The position numbers and the translations under genes were made by a program. A model generated the notes under the pieces. That model had not been told where the DNA came from and ran no database searches. It saw only the letters and a list, made by a program, of their open reading frames with translations. Positions 8,900 to 17,439 of a stretch of 64,000 nt of DNA are shown here, one piece after another (positions within the stretch are counted from its first letter, which is position 1; every line of letters begins with the position of its first letter). Origin of the DNA: an uncultured Fibrobacter sp. GTDB taxonomy: Bacteria > Fibrobacterota > Fibrobacteria > Fibrobacterales > Fibrobacteraceae. The stretch covers positions 32,083-96,082 of the forward strand of contig CAKUWY010000013.1 in assembly GCA_934699585.1 (NCBI GenBank), read 5' to 3'.

Positions 8900-10021
8900 T
8901 TAGTCGTCGGTCAGGTGGGTGGGCATCAGCAAGAAGCTGAAGTTCAGGCCTTCGCCAACGGGCTCGATGATGCAGGCGCCAATGGGGTTGTTCATCTTCA
9001 TCACCGTTTCTTCGGACTTGCACATGCTGAAGATTTCGGAAATGTAGCGGCCATCGAAACCGATGCTGAAGGAACCTTCGCCGTTATGTGTCACGGAGAG
9101 GGCTTCGCGGGAATCACCACCCACATCCGGGTCAGATGCGCTGAGTTCCAGGTTGTTGCCTTCGAACTGCAGGCGCACCTTGTGGGTGCGGGCGTTGGCC
9201 ATAGAAATCACGCTGCGCATTTTGTTCAGGAACTCTACGGTGTTCAGCTGCACGGTGCGTTCAAAGTTCTGGGGAATCACCGCACGGTAGTTGGGGTACG
9301 GTCCTTCGTAGAGCTTGGAAATCACCTGGATAGATTCGGTGCTGAACAAAATGTGGGTCGAAGACGCACGGGCCTCGATGGTGGCGTCGGCCTTGGCCAT
9401 GTGCAGAATCTGTTCCAGGGGCTTGCGGGGGACGATGACGCCATTGCTCAGGCTTGCGCCTTCTTGCTCGATGGCGGCACGGCCCAGACGGTGACCGTCG
9501 GTTGCAATCATGGAGACCTTGCCGTCGCCCGCTTCCAAGAAGATACCGTTCAGGCTTAAGCGGGTGGAGTCGGTAGAGGTGGCGAACTTGGTCTTTTCGA
9601 CCAGGAATTCCAGTTCGCTCTTGGCAAAGTTCAGGGTTTCGCCTTCGTTCACTTCGGGGAACGGCGGGAAATCGCTGGCGTCGAAACCGGTAATGCTTGC
9701 CTGGCCCTTTTCGCTCCAGCGGATCTTGGCGAGGTAGTTTTCCACATCTACGCTTACGGTAGTGATGCTCGGATCTACGAGGCTCTTCACCAGTTCCAGA
9801 AGCTTGCGGGCGTTGATGACCACGGAACCGTCGCGTTCACCTTCGACTTCCACCTTGACCCTGATGCCCAGGTCCAGATCCGTCGCACTCACTTCGAGGA
9901 CATTGCCTTCGAGCCTGAGGGCGAAGTTGTTGAGAATCTGGATAGTGGACTTGTTCGGCACCGCGTTGACGGCGGCGCTAAGAGCGTCCAGGAATACAGC
10001 TTTTTGGATTTGGAATTTCAT
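8900..10021 (-). CDS. dnaN: DNA polymerase III beta subunit (sliding clamp)
   Basis: The processivity clamp that encircles DNA and tethers replicative and repair polymerases. The 373-residue protein has the normal length and three-fold repeated domain layout: an N-terminal domain starting MKFQIQKAVFLDAL, the central FATSTDSTRLSLNGIFLE and ATDGHRLGRA strands typical of bacterial clamps, and the C-terminal IGFDGRYI with the final MPTHLTDD, where MPxR/K is usual. It follows a 50-residue membrane-protein gene by only 3 nt, so the two are probably cotranscribed. dnaA and recF, common neighbours, are not in this window. Confidence 0.97.
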   Translation of the reverse strand: MKFQIQKAVFLDALSAAVNAVPNKSTIQILNNFALRLEGNVLEVSATDLDLGIRVKVEVEGERDGSVVINARKLLELVKSLVDPSITTVSVDVENYLAKIRWSEKGQASITGFDASDFPPFPEVNEGETLNFAKSELEFLVEKTKFATSTDSTRLSLNGIFLEAGDGKVSMIATDGHRLGRAAIEQEGASLSNGVIVPRKPLEQILHMAKADATIEARASSTHILFSTESIQVISKLYEGPYPNYRAVIPQNFERTVQLNTVEFLNKMRSVISMANARTHKVRLQFEGNNLELSASDPDVGGDSREALSVTHNGEGSFSIGFDGRYISEIFSMCKSEETVMKMNNPIGACIIEPVGEGLNFSFLLMPTHLTDD

Positions 10022-10024
10022 AGA

Positions 10025-10177
10025 TTAGGTACCCCTTTGAATGATAGTCGTTCCGACGAAAAATACCACAGCAATTACGGCCAGGGCCACAATGACCCAC
10101 TTGTTCATGGAATTGGACTTTTTAGGCGTGAAATTCTTTGCATTCTGCATAGCACGCCTACGATCTCTCCGGCTCAT
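10025..10177 (-). CDS. 50-residue single-pass membrane protein upstream of dnaN
   Basis: A short gene found by reading the minus strand: ATG at 10177 with GGAG 8 nt upstream, stop TAA at 10025-10027. The product begins with a very basic stretch (SRRDRRRAMQ), then has one hydrophobic helix (VIVALAVIAVVFFVG) and a short tail, so a cytoplasmic basic N-terminus with one membrane span is predicted. Its stop is 3 nt from the dnaN start codon, which implies translational coupling. I do not recognise the family. The good ribosome binding site, charge pattern and tight linkage argue it is real. Confidence 0.75.
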   Translation of the reverse strand: MSRRDRRRAMQNAKNFTPKKSNSMNKWVIVALAVIAVVFFVGTTIIQRGT

Positions 10178-10240
10178 AAAAAATCTCCATTGTTTTATGG
10201 AGTAAAAACTACTATTTTAAGAGTGAAAAAAGGAACGCTT

Positions 10241-10525
10241 ATGGATAAAACAGTGCTAAATAAGCTGAAAAACCATGCCATGGGGTTTGCCTCTGCGACC
10301 CTGGTCCGTGTTGAACTGGCAACCGAAGAAAGCCGACTCAAGACCAAGTTCCAGGCCCTGGGGCAAAAGCTCTACGGAGCTGTGCAAGACGACCTTCTGA
10401 AGGCCATCAAGGACGACCCGTCGGTGGTGGAAATTATCGGCGGCATCGAAGAAAGCCAGAAAAAGATTGCTGAACTGGAAAAGAAGCTTTCCAAGGAATC
10501 TGCGGGGAAGAGTGAAAAAGCTTGA
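10241..10525 (+). CDS. Small charged coiled-coil protein
   Basis: A 94-residue protein from the ATG at 10241 (AAAAAGGAA just upstream; an in-frame start further left at 10004 runs through the dnaN promoter and is unlikely). It is rich in Lys, Glu and Leu. Residues 50-94 form a probable amphipathic helix ending in a KKIAELEKKLSKE coiled coil. No known domain is recognised. The downstream M23 peptidase gene starts inside its last codons (GTG at 10512, overlap 14 nt), so the pair is translationally coupled and the small protein may serve in the same cell-envelope process. Confidence 0.7.
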   Translation: MDKTVLNKLKNHAMGFASATLVRVELATEESRLKTKFQALGQKLYGAVQDDLLKAIKDDPSVVEIIGGIEESQKKIAELEKKLSKESAGKSEKA

Positions 10526-11342
10526 GGTTCATGTTTTCCCGAGCAAGACCTCGGCGCCCAAGAACTACAAGATTTCCCTGACCAGGGTAATCGTGATGGT
10601 GGTTCTCCTGGCTTGCGCCATTCTCGGGTTCGTGCTGTTTTCGCCCCAGAAGATTGTGGCGAACCTCTCCGACGGTAACGTGCTTTCGGTGTACCGCCAG
10701 AACATGGCCATCAAGAAGGAGATTAAGGATATCCGCCAGTCGGTGGATGAGTCTATCCTCAAGGCCGAAGAGACCCGGCTCTTGCGGGACAGCACCGTAA
10801 GCCTCAGCGGGCTCGGGTTCACCCTGGAAGAATCCGGCCGGGACATGCGTTCGGGTAGCGAACGCAAGAGCCTTGCCGAAATCGAGAAGACCTTCAGGCG
10901 CCTGCTTTCCCGGCTGGAACAGGATTCCGTGACGGCGGCTATGGTGCCTGTGCTGCACCCCTTCAAGAACGGCCATGCTGTCAAGAATCGTTTCGAGATG
11001 ATTTACGACCACTTTACCGAGCAGGAACTGCCCCATCGGGGCATTGACTACGTGGCGGCCGTGGGCGATACCGTAGTGGCCACCGGTGCGGGCGTCGTGG
11101 CCGAGGTCCGCAACCATCGCGGATTCGGACTTTCCATGAAGATTGAGCACATGCCGGGCATCAAGACATTTTATGCCCACCTGGGGCAGGCCCTGGTGCA
11201 GCCTGGCATGCACGTTCGGCGCGGGCAGCCCATCGCCATCATCGGCGAGAGCGGCACGGAGTCCAGCGTGGCGCTCCATTACGAAATCCGCCTGGACGGC
11301 ACTCCCATAAATCCAGAGGACTACTTTATAACGAAACAATGA
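10512..11342 (+). CDS. M23 family metallopeptidase, membrane anchored
   Basis: A peptidoglycan hydrolase-like protein of about 276 residues. It has a short cytoplasmic start, one membrane helix (VIVMVVLLACAILGFVLF, about residues 25-45), a periplasmic coiled-coil region, and a C-terminal LytM/M23 beta domain with the zinc-site motifs HRGIDY and LHYEIRLDG and the conserved TFYAHLGQ strand. All expected ligands (His, Asp, His) are visible, so catalytic activity is plausible, unlike degenerate EnvC/NlpD activators. GTG at 10512 is chosen because it overlaps the upstream gene and gives a natural basic N-terminus (KKLEVHVFPSK); a TTG at 10467 would add 15 out-of-character residues. Confidence 0.88.
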   Translation: MKKLEVHVFPSKTSAPKNYKISLTRVIVMVVLLACAILGFVLFSPQKIVANLSDGNVLSVYRQNMAIKKEIKDIRQSVDESILKAEETRLLRDSTVSLSGLGFTLEESGRDMRSGSERKSLAEIEKTFRRLLSRLEQDSVTAAMVPVLHPFKNGHAVKNRFEMIYDHFTEQELPHRGIDYVAAVGDTVVATGAGVVAEVRNHRGFGLSMKIEHMPGIKTFYAHLGQALVQPGMHVRRGQPIAIIGESGTESSVALHYEIRLDGTPINPEDYFITKQ

Positions 11343-11394
11343 GACGAGGGGTGAGCGGTGTGTGTAATGGGAAATAGTTATGTATAATGGGAAA

Positions 11395-11491
11395 GGATTC
11401 GTCATGTTCGCGCAGGCGAACATCCGCTTACTGCAAGCTAGCGGATCCTCGTGATTCTATCGCTGCGCTCCAGAATGACAGCGAGGATGAC
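11395..11491. repeat. REP-type palindromic repeats, paired
   Basis: This gap after the M23 gene holds GTTCGCGCAGGCGAAC followed by AGCGGATCCTCGTGATTC...CAGCGAGGATGAC. The second part is the inverted copy of the units at 63621 and 63811. Arms GCGGATCCTCG and CGAGGATGAC are the recurring core. No gene is seen in 11343-11646. Confidence 0.75.
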
Positions 11492-11575
11492 CTCTCTTGA
11501 AACCAACTGTCCTAACCACCATGACCTCTTGTTCCCATCAAGCCTCACACTCCGTGCCTCGAGCCTCGAACCTCA

Positions 11576-11645
11576 CACTCCCTAGATCCTAACCCCTAAA
11601 TCCTAGCCCCTAGATCCTAATCCCTAACCCCTATCCCCTAACACC
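11576..11645. repeat. Degenerate CCCTAA/ATCCTAG tandem text
   Basis: About 70 nt made almost only of short words such as CCCTAA, CCTAGATCC, CCCTAAATCC and CCTAGCC, directly before the HAD-hydrolase ATG. Similar stretches occur near 12610, 13911 and 19668. It looks like decayed telomere-like microsatellite DNA; no open frame or promoter is visible in it. Confidence 0.7.
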
Positions 11646-11646
11646 C

Positions 11647-12609
11647 ATGACTCCTTTCGAACAGAACATCATCGCCCTCGTGTGGGATTGTGACAAGACC
11701 CTCATCAGCAGCTACATGCAAGAGCCGCTGTTCCGCCATTACAACGTGGATGGCGGCAAATTCTGGCGGGAGGTGAACGCCCTCCAAGAATACTACGGCC
11801 ATAGCGGCGTGCACGTGAATCCGGACACCAGTTACCTGAACCACGTGCTGACCTATGTGAAACAGGGGCTGTTCAAGGGTCTTTCGAACAAACTATTGCA
11901 TCAGTTCGGGAGGGAGCTCGTGTTCTATCCGGGGCTTCCTGAATTTTTCGGGAACATCAAGGGGCTTGTGGAATCGGACCCGAAATACAAGGCCTTCGAT
12001 ATCAAGCTGGAACATTACGTGGTAAGCACGGGATTCGCAGAAACTATCCGGGGGAGTGCCATCGCGCCCTTTGTAGATGGAATTTTCGGATGTGAATTTA
12101 TCGAGACGCCGGCTCTCCCCGGTTTTGATACGGATGCGTCGAAGGTATGTGCAGCCCCTGCCGAAGGAGAAATCAGCCAGGTGGCCTGCGCCCTGGACAA
12201 TACTTCCAAGACCCGCTACCTTTTTGAAATCAACAAGGGGAGCAACAAGTATCCCGACGATATCGACGTGAATTCCACCATCGCCCGGGGCGACCGCCGT
12301 GTGCCCTTCGAGAACATGCTCTACATTGCCGACGGGCCTTCGGATGTGCCCGCTTTCAGCATCTTGAATTACAATGGCGGCTCTACCTTTGCGGTTTACC
12401 CGAAAGGGGACGTGAAGGCTTTCCGCCAGGTGGAAAAGATGCGCCAGGACAGCCGCGTGCAGATGTTTGGCGAAGCCGACTATACCGAAGGTTCACAGTC
12501 GTGGCTGTGGCTCACCGAAAAGGTCCGTTCCATTGCCGACAAGATTGTGGAGTCCAAGCAGGCGGCCATCAAGAACAGCGTCAGCGCCCCTCCGGGCCAT
12601 TTGAGCTAG
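11647..12609 (+). CDS. HAD superfamily hydrolase (phosphatase-like)
   Basis: A 320-residue cytoplasmic protein with the haloacid dehalogenase motifs: motif I VWDCDKTL near residue 13 (nucleophile Asp and the second Asp), motif II VVSTG around residue 125, and motif III IADGPSDVPAF near residue 225. A cap of about 100 residues lies between motifs I and II. The D-x-D-x-T signature favours a phosphohydrolase; the substrate cannot be read from sequence. No ribosome binding site is visible, because the gene starts directly after a low-complexity CCCTAA stretch. It stands alone, convergent with the LamG gene downstream. Confidence 0.85.
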   Translation: MTPFEQNIIALVWDCDKTLISSYMQEPLFRHYNVDGGKFWREVNALQEYYGHSGVHVNPDTSYLNHVLTYVKQGLFKGLSNKLLHQFGRELVFYPGLPEFFGNIKGLVESDPKYKAFDIKLEHYVVSTGFAETIRGSAIAPFVDGIFGCEFIETPALPGFDTDASKVCAAPAEGEISQVACALDNTSKTRYLFEINKGSNKYPDDIDVNSTIARGDRRVPFENMLYIADGPSDVPAFSILNYNGGSTFAVYPKGDVKAFRQVEKMRQDSRVQMFGEADYTEGSQSWLWLTEKVRSIADKIVESKQAAIKNSVSAPPGHLS

Positions 12610-12626
12610 AATCTAGCCCCTAACTT

Positions 12627-13625
12627 CTATTCCTCTCGCACCAGGCGATCTTTCAGGTCGAAAAATTTCTTGTTCCGGGAGTTGATTCTGGAGCGGTTTA
12701 TGGTGTTTGGATTTTTACGGATAGCCTGGGACTCTTCTTGGTTGACGATTTCCGACGAACTGGAGCTTAGAGTTTCATTTTCTTTGTGATTATCTAATTC
12801 CGATGAACTTGAACTATGTTCTTCGGGACCTTCAACTTCGGCGTTGTCTTTCGGAGCGGGCTCGTTGTAGAGTGCCAGAATTTCGCTTTCGGAAAGAGCA
12901 CGGCTGTAGATTCTCAGGTCGTCGATGCAACCCTGGAAATAGCTCCACTTGGAGCGGGTCCCGAGCCTGAGGGGAGCCGTTCCGTTTTGGACTTGCACGC
13001 CGTAGGTCTTGTCGTATAAATCGTCCTGGTCTTTCTGGATGCCGTTTTTGAACAAAGTAATCTTGTTGGATTCTACGTCGTAGCGGGCCACAAAATGGAT
13101 CCATTCCTTTTCCTGGATTTCTTCTTGCACGTAGCTTCCGGAACCGAGGCCGCCCTCCAGATTGAAGGCATAGGCGGACATCCTGTTCGGCCTGTTTTCT
13201 TGGCCTTGGGCAAGGTCTTTGTTGTACATGCGGAACACCCATTCATGCTGGTGGGGCTCCCCTTTGCCCATCCAGTGCACGTAGCCGCCGGCTTCTGCAT
13301 TCTGAAAGTTCAGCACTTCGGGGCTGACCCACACCGAAACTGTAAGGGCGCCTGCGGTAGAAATGCTGAAAACGTCGTTGTCTGGAATTTCCAGGTAGGC
13401 TCCGTTGCCGTCGAAGGCGACGCAGGAATTCTCGTTGCCGAAGCGGTCCGTGGCAAATGTTGCTCCGTGGTTTTCGGCGGTGGCGATTTCTGTGCCGGCA
13501 TTGTTTTCGAAAGTGCCGTTGAAGGGGTAATACGCCACAAGCCCTTCGGAAGGGATTGCGGTGGATTCCGCGCCAGCAACAGCGGCGGAAATCATTGCCA
13601 CCAGATAAAGAAATTTATGGAACAT
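12627..13625 (-). CDS. Secreted LamG/concanavalin-like domain protein
   Basis: About 332 residues from the ATG at 13625: a signal peptide (FHKFLYLVAMISAAVAGAES), then a laminin-G type jelly roll (residues about 20-230) with the family marks GLVAYYPFNG, a central VSVWV strand, FVARYD and the closing DDLRIYSRALSESEI. Two poly-Ser segments follow, then a basic, Asn/Arg-rich tail. LamG-3 domains bind carbohydrate or protein ligands at the cell surface. An ATG at 13661 is in frame, but the stretch between reads as a TATATT-like promoter box rather than a signal peptide start. The product is likely exported and may bind plant polysaccharide. Confidence 0.8.
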   Translation of the reverse strand: MFHKFLYLVAMISAAVAGAESTAIPSEGLVAYYPFNGTFENNAGTEIATAENHGATFATDRFGNENSCVAFDGNGAYLEIPDNDVFSISTAGALTVSVWVSPEVLNFQNAEAGGYVHWMGKGEPHQHEWVFRMYNKDLAQGQENRPNRMSAYAFNLEGGLGSGSYVQEEIQEKEWIHFVARYDVESNKITLFKNGIQKDQDDLYDKTYGVQVQNGTAPLRLGTRSKWSYFQGCIDDLRIYSRALSESEILALYNEPAPKDNAEVEGPEEHSSSSSELDNHKENETLSSSSSEIVNQEESQAIRKNPNTINRSRINSRNKKFFDLKDRLVREE

Positions 13626-13700
13626 TGCTAAACGTTTTGTCTCCAGGAATGAATATAACATTTTTTAAAATTTGACGGAAGGTCCAGTTGTTTCGGGTTT

Positions 13701-13772
13701 TAGGGGTGAAACCCCTAGGAGAGGGGGTAGCCCCGGAACAAGTTCGGGGCGAGGGGGAGGCTTTCCCCTTTT
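13701..13772. repeat. Dispersed GC-rich palindromic element, copy A
   Basis: A 72-nt element made of three nested hairpins: AGGGGTGAAACCCCT, CCCCGGAAC..GTTCGGGG and GGGGGAGGCTTTCCCC. Near-identical copies lie at 24583-24653 and, interrupted by another repeat, at 56186-56286. It is noncoding in all reading frames examined. Confidence 0.8.
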
Positions 13773-13788
13773 GGGTAATAGATGAAAT

Positions 13789-13856
13789 GTCATCCTCACG
13801 AAAGTGAGGATCCGCTTGCTGGTTTCTAGCGGATCCCCGCCTGCGCGGGGATGACA
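13789..13856. repeat. Head-to-head REP pair (BIME-like)
   Basis: GTCATCCTCACGAAAGTGAGGATCCGCT faces AGCGGATCCCCGCCTGCGCGGGGATGAC across a short TGCTGGTTTCT centre. Each half is itself a hairpin. The same GGATCC/GATGAC core appears at 11395, 17369, 33170 and 63621. The 13626-14091 gap has no gene; it holds element A, this pair and a CCCTAA-like stretch at 13911-13945. Confidence 0.8.
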
Positions 13857-13910
13857 ATCTTGGCCACCAACCATTAACCACTTGCTAAAATACCCGTTTT
13901 TGCCCTGCAA

Positions 13911-13945
13911 TCCCTAACCCCTAACCCCTAGATCCTAATCTCTTA
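13911..13945. repeat. CCCTAA-like low-complexity stretch
   Basis: A short run of CCCTAACCCCTAACCCCTAGATCCTAATC, the same vocabulary as at 11576 and 19668, upstream of the RNase G gene. An AT-rich TTATTATATATTTAAAG follows and could supply a -10 box for rng. Confidence 0.6.
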
Positions 13946-14091
13946 TTATATATTTAAAGTCCCTAGACCTCGTTTTGGCGGGCGGGCGGTACTTTCCGTC
14001 AAGAAACCGGCGGGGTTCGGAGGCGTTCCATACTTTTGGAGGGCCTTTTAGGGGTTTGTCTAATCGATTTTGCTTTACTTTTAGGAGTTTT

Positions 14092-15627
14092 ATGGCAAAT
14101 AAGTGTAAGCGCGGAATCCTGATTAGCAAGACACCTTACGAGAAGCGCATCGCCATCATGGAAGACGGCGAGCTTGCGGAATTGGTCGTAGAAAGTGTGT
14201 CTTCTACCAGGGTTCTGGGCAATATATATAAGGGTGTCGTTCAGAAGGTGCTTCCCGCCTTGAAGGCCGCGTTTATCGATATCGGTCTGGAAAAAGCTGG
14301 GTTCCTGCACCAGGACGACGCCATGGACAGGAACGAGCTGTTGCGCCGGGAATACGGCGACGACGGCGACGAGGAAGGCTCCTCCAAGGAAATCTCCATC
14401 GACGAGATTCTCCAGGAAGGCCAGGAAATCATGGTCCAGGTGGTGAAGGAACCTATCAGTACCAAGGGTGCCCGTCTGACGACTCATCTGAGTTTTGCAG
14501 GCCGGTTCCTGGTGTGCATGCCGGGTACCAACTTCGTGGGCGTGTCCAAGCGCGAGCGCGACCATGCCAAGCGTCGGGAATTCCAGAAGGTGGTCCGCCG
14601 CCTGAAGGCCCGCGACGTGGGCTATATCGTGCGCACCAACGGGCTGAACGAGTCCGAATTCGAAATCCAGAAGCAGATGCGTGAACTGGAGAGCAAGTGG
14701 GAACAGACGAAGTACAACTTCGAGACCATGCCCGCCGAGACCTGCATCTACGAGGAGTCGGATTCTATCGAGCAGACGGTCCGCGAATACTTTGGCGAGA
14801 ACACGGACTACGTGTACATCGACAACCGGGACGAATACTTCGCCCTTCGCGACTACCTGAAGGTGCTGTCTCCGGACAAGCTGGACAAGGTGAAGCTCTG
14901 GAGCAGCAACGAGAGCCTGTTCGAGTATTTCAAGATTGAAAACGATTACGCCCGCTCCCTGCAGCGCCAGGTACCGCTCCCCCGCGGAGGAAACCTGGTC
15001 ATCGAGCAGACCGAGGCCCTGGTGTCCATCGACGTGAACACCGGTCCCAAGGTCCACGGTAAGGACCAGAGCAAAATCATCCTCGAGACCAACATCGACG
15101 CCTGCCACGAGATTGCAAAGCAGCTCAGGCTTCGCGATGTGGGCGGTCTTATCATCATCGACTTTATCGATATGGAGACCGACGAGGACCGCGAAAAGGT
15201 TTACCAGGAATTCCGCAAGGCGATCCGCCGGGACAAGGCACCTATCAGCCCCGCTCCCATTAGCCAGTTCGGCCTGATGGAAGTGACCCGCAAGCGCGTG
15301 CGAGTGAACTTGATGACCGAGAAGACGGAAATCTGCCCGGTGTGCCACGGCGGTGGCCGCATTGCCACGCTGGAATCTACCTTGGGCATGATCGACCGCT
15401 GGATGGCCCGCGCCCACGGCAAGGGAAAACTGAAGGAAGTGACCCTGGTGGTGAGCAGCCCCCTGGTGGACGTGTTCTGCAAGGACATGGCCCGTATGTT
15501 CCATTACCTGGAATACAAGCACAGCATGAAAATCGACCTGGTGGAAGACGAACATGCCCATGTGAACCAGTTCTGGATGTACGACAAGTCGGGCGAGGAC
15601 ATTACGGACCTTTACAATTTCGCGTAA
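14092..15627 (+). CDS. rng: Ribonuclease G/E family endoribonuclease
   Basis: A single-strand-specific endoribonuclease that processes rRNA and decays mRNA. The 511-residue length fits RNase G, without the long C-terminal scaffold of RNase E. Visible parts: an S1-like N-terminal domain (LGNIYKGVVQKVLPALKAAFIDIG), the catalytic DNase-I-like region with SIDVNTG and IIDFIDMETD (metal-binding Asp residues), and the zinc-link CPVCHGGG, which joins subunits into dimers and tetramers. An acidic 20-residue insertion (GDDGDEEGSS) interrupts the S1 domain after residue 85. The start at 14092 has TAGGAG upstream; an in-frame start at 13975 would add a non-family extension. A strong terminator follows. 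Confidence 0.95.
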   Translation: MANKCKRGILISKTPYEKRIAIMEDGELAELVVESVSSTRVLGNIYKGVVQKVLPALKAAFIDIGLEKAGFLHQDDAMDRNELLRREYGDDGDEEGSSKEISIDEILQEGQEIMVQVVKEPISTKGARLTTHLSFAGRFLVCMPGTNFVGVSKRERDHAKRREFQKVVRRLKARDVGYIVRTNGLNESEFEIQKQMRELESKWEQTKYNFETMPAETCIYEESDSIEQTVREYFGENTDYVYIDNRDEYFALRDYLKVLSPDKLDKVKLWSSNESLFEYFKIENDYARSLQRQVPLPRGGNLVIEQTEALVSIDVNTGPKVHGKDQSKIILETNIDACHEIAKQLRLRDVGGLIIIDFIDMETDEDREKVYQEFRKAIRRDKAPISPAPISQFGLMEVTRKRVRVNLMTEKTEICPVCHGGGRIATLESTLGMIDRWMARAHGKGKLKEVTLVVSSPLVDVFCKDMARMFHYLEYKHSMKIDLVEDEHAHVNQFWMYDKSGEDITDLYNFA

Positions 15628-15695
15628 GGTCTTTGGCGCCTGCTCGACGATTGCACAAGTCGCCGCCGGGTGCCGCCTCGAAACTGTGAATATGG

Positions 15696-15725
15696 GCCTT
15701 GCGGCTTTGCCGCAGGGCTTTTTTT
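15696..15725 (+). terminator. Intrinsic terminator of rng
   Basis: A 10-bp stem (15696-15705 with 15709-15718, loop TTT, one G-U pair) is followed by a run of seven T. It lies 69 nt after the RNase G stop codon. Confidence 0.92.
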
Positions 15726-15787
15726 ATCTTAATTTTTAGGCGTTCAATTTTAAGGGCGCCCGTTGGCGCCGAAAAACGGAGATTGTT

Positions 15788-17182
15788 ATGAATAGAGTAA
15801 TTCTGGTTGCCGCTGCCGCCGCTGAGATGGCCGCGAAGGTAAAAGAAGTTGTGGACGCCGCCGCTGCCGCTGGCGTCAAGACCGCTGTGTATAAGCCCTG
15901 CGCAAATGGTGCCGAGGCGGCGGCGGAACTGAAGGAACACCGTTCCGCCGTGCTGATGGAGAAGATTGCCGCCGACTTCTTGCAGAAGGACTTTGCCTCT
16001 GTGGATACCGTGGTGGTGGAAGGTGCACAAGGCATGAACGACGTGCTGGCTCACAAGTTCAACGATGACCTCGCCACCGCCCTGGACGCGAAGGTCTATT
16101 GCAACGGCGAAGATGCCGACCTGTTCTGCCCGAACCGTATCATGCATTGCCCCAAGTGCCTCGCGAAGGAATTTGCCGCCCCCGCTGCTGAACGCAAGAC
16201 CAGCCAGGCCATGTTCCGTGCAGGCTTGCTCCTGAAGGCATCGAAGGCGAAGAAACGCATTGTGCTGCCCGAAGGCTCTGAACCTCGCACCGTGCAGGCC
16301 GCGAAGCTGGTCATTGACCGCAAGATTGCAGTGCCCGTGTTGGTGGGCAAGAAGGACGAGATTTTCAAGGTGGCCAAGGAACAGGGCGTTTCCCTCCCTG
16401 CCGATATCGAGATTATCGAACCGACGGCTGAACTTGCCGAAAAGTACGTGCCCACCCTTGTGGAACTGCGCAAGTCCAAGGGCATGACCGAAGAACAGGC
16501 CCGTGCGGCCCTCGCCGACAACGTGATGCTTGCCACCATGATGCTCAAGATGGGCGAAGTGGACGGTCTCGTCTCCGGTGCCATTCATTCTACCGCAGAC
16601 ACGCTCCGCCCGGCCCTGCAGGTCATCAAGTGCGCTCCCGGCGTCAAGTCCGTAAGCTCCGTGTTCTTTATGTGCATGCCCGGCAAGACCTATATCTACG
16701 GTGACTGCGCGATTAACCTAAACCCCACCGCCGAAGAGCTGGCTGGCATTGCCATGCAATGCGACGACACCGCCAAGGCATTCGGGCTGCCCAGCCGCGT
16801 GGCTATGCTGAGCTACAGCACCATGAACAGCGGCAAGGGTCCCGACGCCGACTTGGTGCGCGAAGCTACCAAGTTGGTCAAGGAAGCCCGCCCCGAGATG
16901 CTGGTGGATGGCCCGCTGCAGTACGATGCCGCTACCGTCGAAAGCGTCGGCTCCCTGAAGGCCCCCGGAAGCTCCGTTGCCGGCAAGGCCACTGTGTTCG
17001 TGTTCCCGAGCCTTTCTGCCGGTAACATTGGCTACAAGGCCGTACAGAGGAGCGCCCACGGCACTATCGCCATTGGTCCTATGCTTCAGGGTCTTGCCAA
17101 GCCGGTGAACGACCTCTCCCGTGGTGCTCTGGTAGAAGACATCGTTTATACCATTGCGCTGACTGCCGTGCAGGCGGGGTAG
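15788..17182 (+). CDS. pta: Phosphate acetyltransferase
   Basis: Interconverts acetyl-CoA and acetyl phosphate, the first step of acetate formation and a main ATP-yielding route in fermenters. The 464-residue protein has a shortened N-terminal region of about 135 residues, Ala-rich and lacking the full P-loop domain of long Pta proteins, then the complete catalytic PTA_PTB domain: RIVLPEGSEPRTVQAA, GLVSGAIHSTADTLRPALQ, the MLSYSTMNSGKGPD segment and FPSLSAGNIGYKAVQR near the C-terminus. GGAG lies 6 nt before the ATG. An acetate kinase gene, the usual partner, is not adjacent; a hairpin-rich noncoding stretch follows instead. Confidence 0.96.
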   Translation: MNRVILVAAAAAEMAAKVKEVVDAAAAAGVKTAVYKPCANGAEAAAELKEHRSAVLMEKIAADFLQKDFASVDTVVVEGAQGMNDVLAHKFNDDLATALDAKVYCNGEDADLFCPNRIMHCPKCLAKEFAAPAAERKTSQAMFRAGLLLKASKAKKRIVLPEGSEPRTVQAAKLVIDRKIAVPVLVGKKDEIFKVAKEQGVSLPADIEIIEPTAELAEKYVPTLVELRKSKGMTEEQARAALADNVMLATMMLKMGEVDGLVSGAIHSTADTLRPALQVIKCAPGVKSVSSVFFMCMPGKTYIYGDCAINLNPTAEELAGIAMQCDDTAKAFGLPSRVAMLSYSTMNSGKGPDADLVREATKLVKEARPEMLVDGPLQYDAATVESVGSLKAPGSSVAGKATVFVFPSLSAGNIGYKAVQRSAHGTIAIGPMLQGLAKPVNDLSRGALVEDIVYTIALTAVQAG

Positions 17183-17229
17183 TGACAATAAGGGATGGCT
17201 CGGCCCTCCCTAACACCCTCCCGACACTT

Positions 17230-17278
17230 AATAATCCGCTTTTCTCTGGTAGCATACCTATGGTAAGAGCGGATTATT
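17230..17278. repeat. Inverted repeat downstream of pta
   Basis: A perfect 11-bp inverted repeat (AATAATCCGCT at 17230-17240 with AGCGGATTATT at 17268-17278) encloses 27 nt. A GCGCC-TTC-GGCGC hairpin follows at 17286-17298. It may be the pta mRNA 3' end; no long T-run is present. Confidence 0.55.
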
Positions 17279-17368
17279 TGCGTGGGCGCCTTCGGCGCGG
17301 TAATAATAAGGGCGGGCTCGTCAGATTTTGTCCCCGGCAACCATAAAACCTAATACCTGATTATCCAC

Positions 17369-17401
17369 CTCTAGCGGATCCTCGCTTTCGCGAGGATGAC
17401 G
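17369..17401. repeat. Single REP unit
   Basis: CTAGCGGATCCTCGCTTTCGCGAGGATGAC contains the hairpin CCTCGC-TTTC-GCGAGG and the recurrent GCGGATCC/GATGAC ends. It lies between convergent pta and the TPR-protein gene. Confidence 0.75.
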
Positions 17402-17439
17402 AGTCCCAAACCACTAATCACCAATTAGCCCGCAGGGCC

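Noticed and set aside
11576..11645. Possible CRISPR or true telomere repeat
   Set aside because: Words change length and order, there are no unique spacers and no cas genes; it is low-complexity DNA.
13999..15561. 520-codon minus-strand frame over the RNase G gene
   Set aside because: His/Val-rich shadow of rng caused by codon bias; no signal, motif or ribosome binding site.
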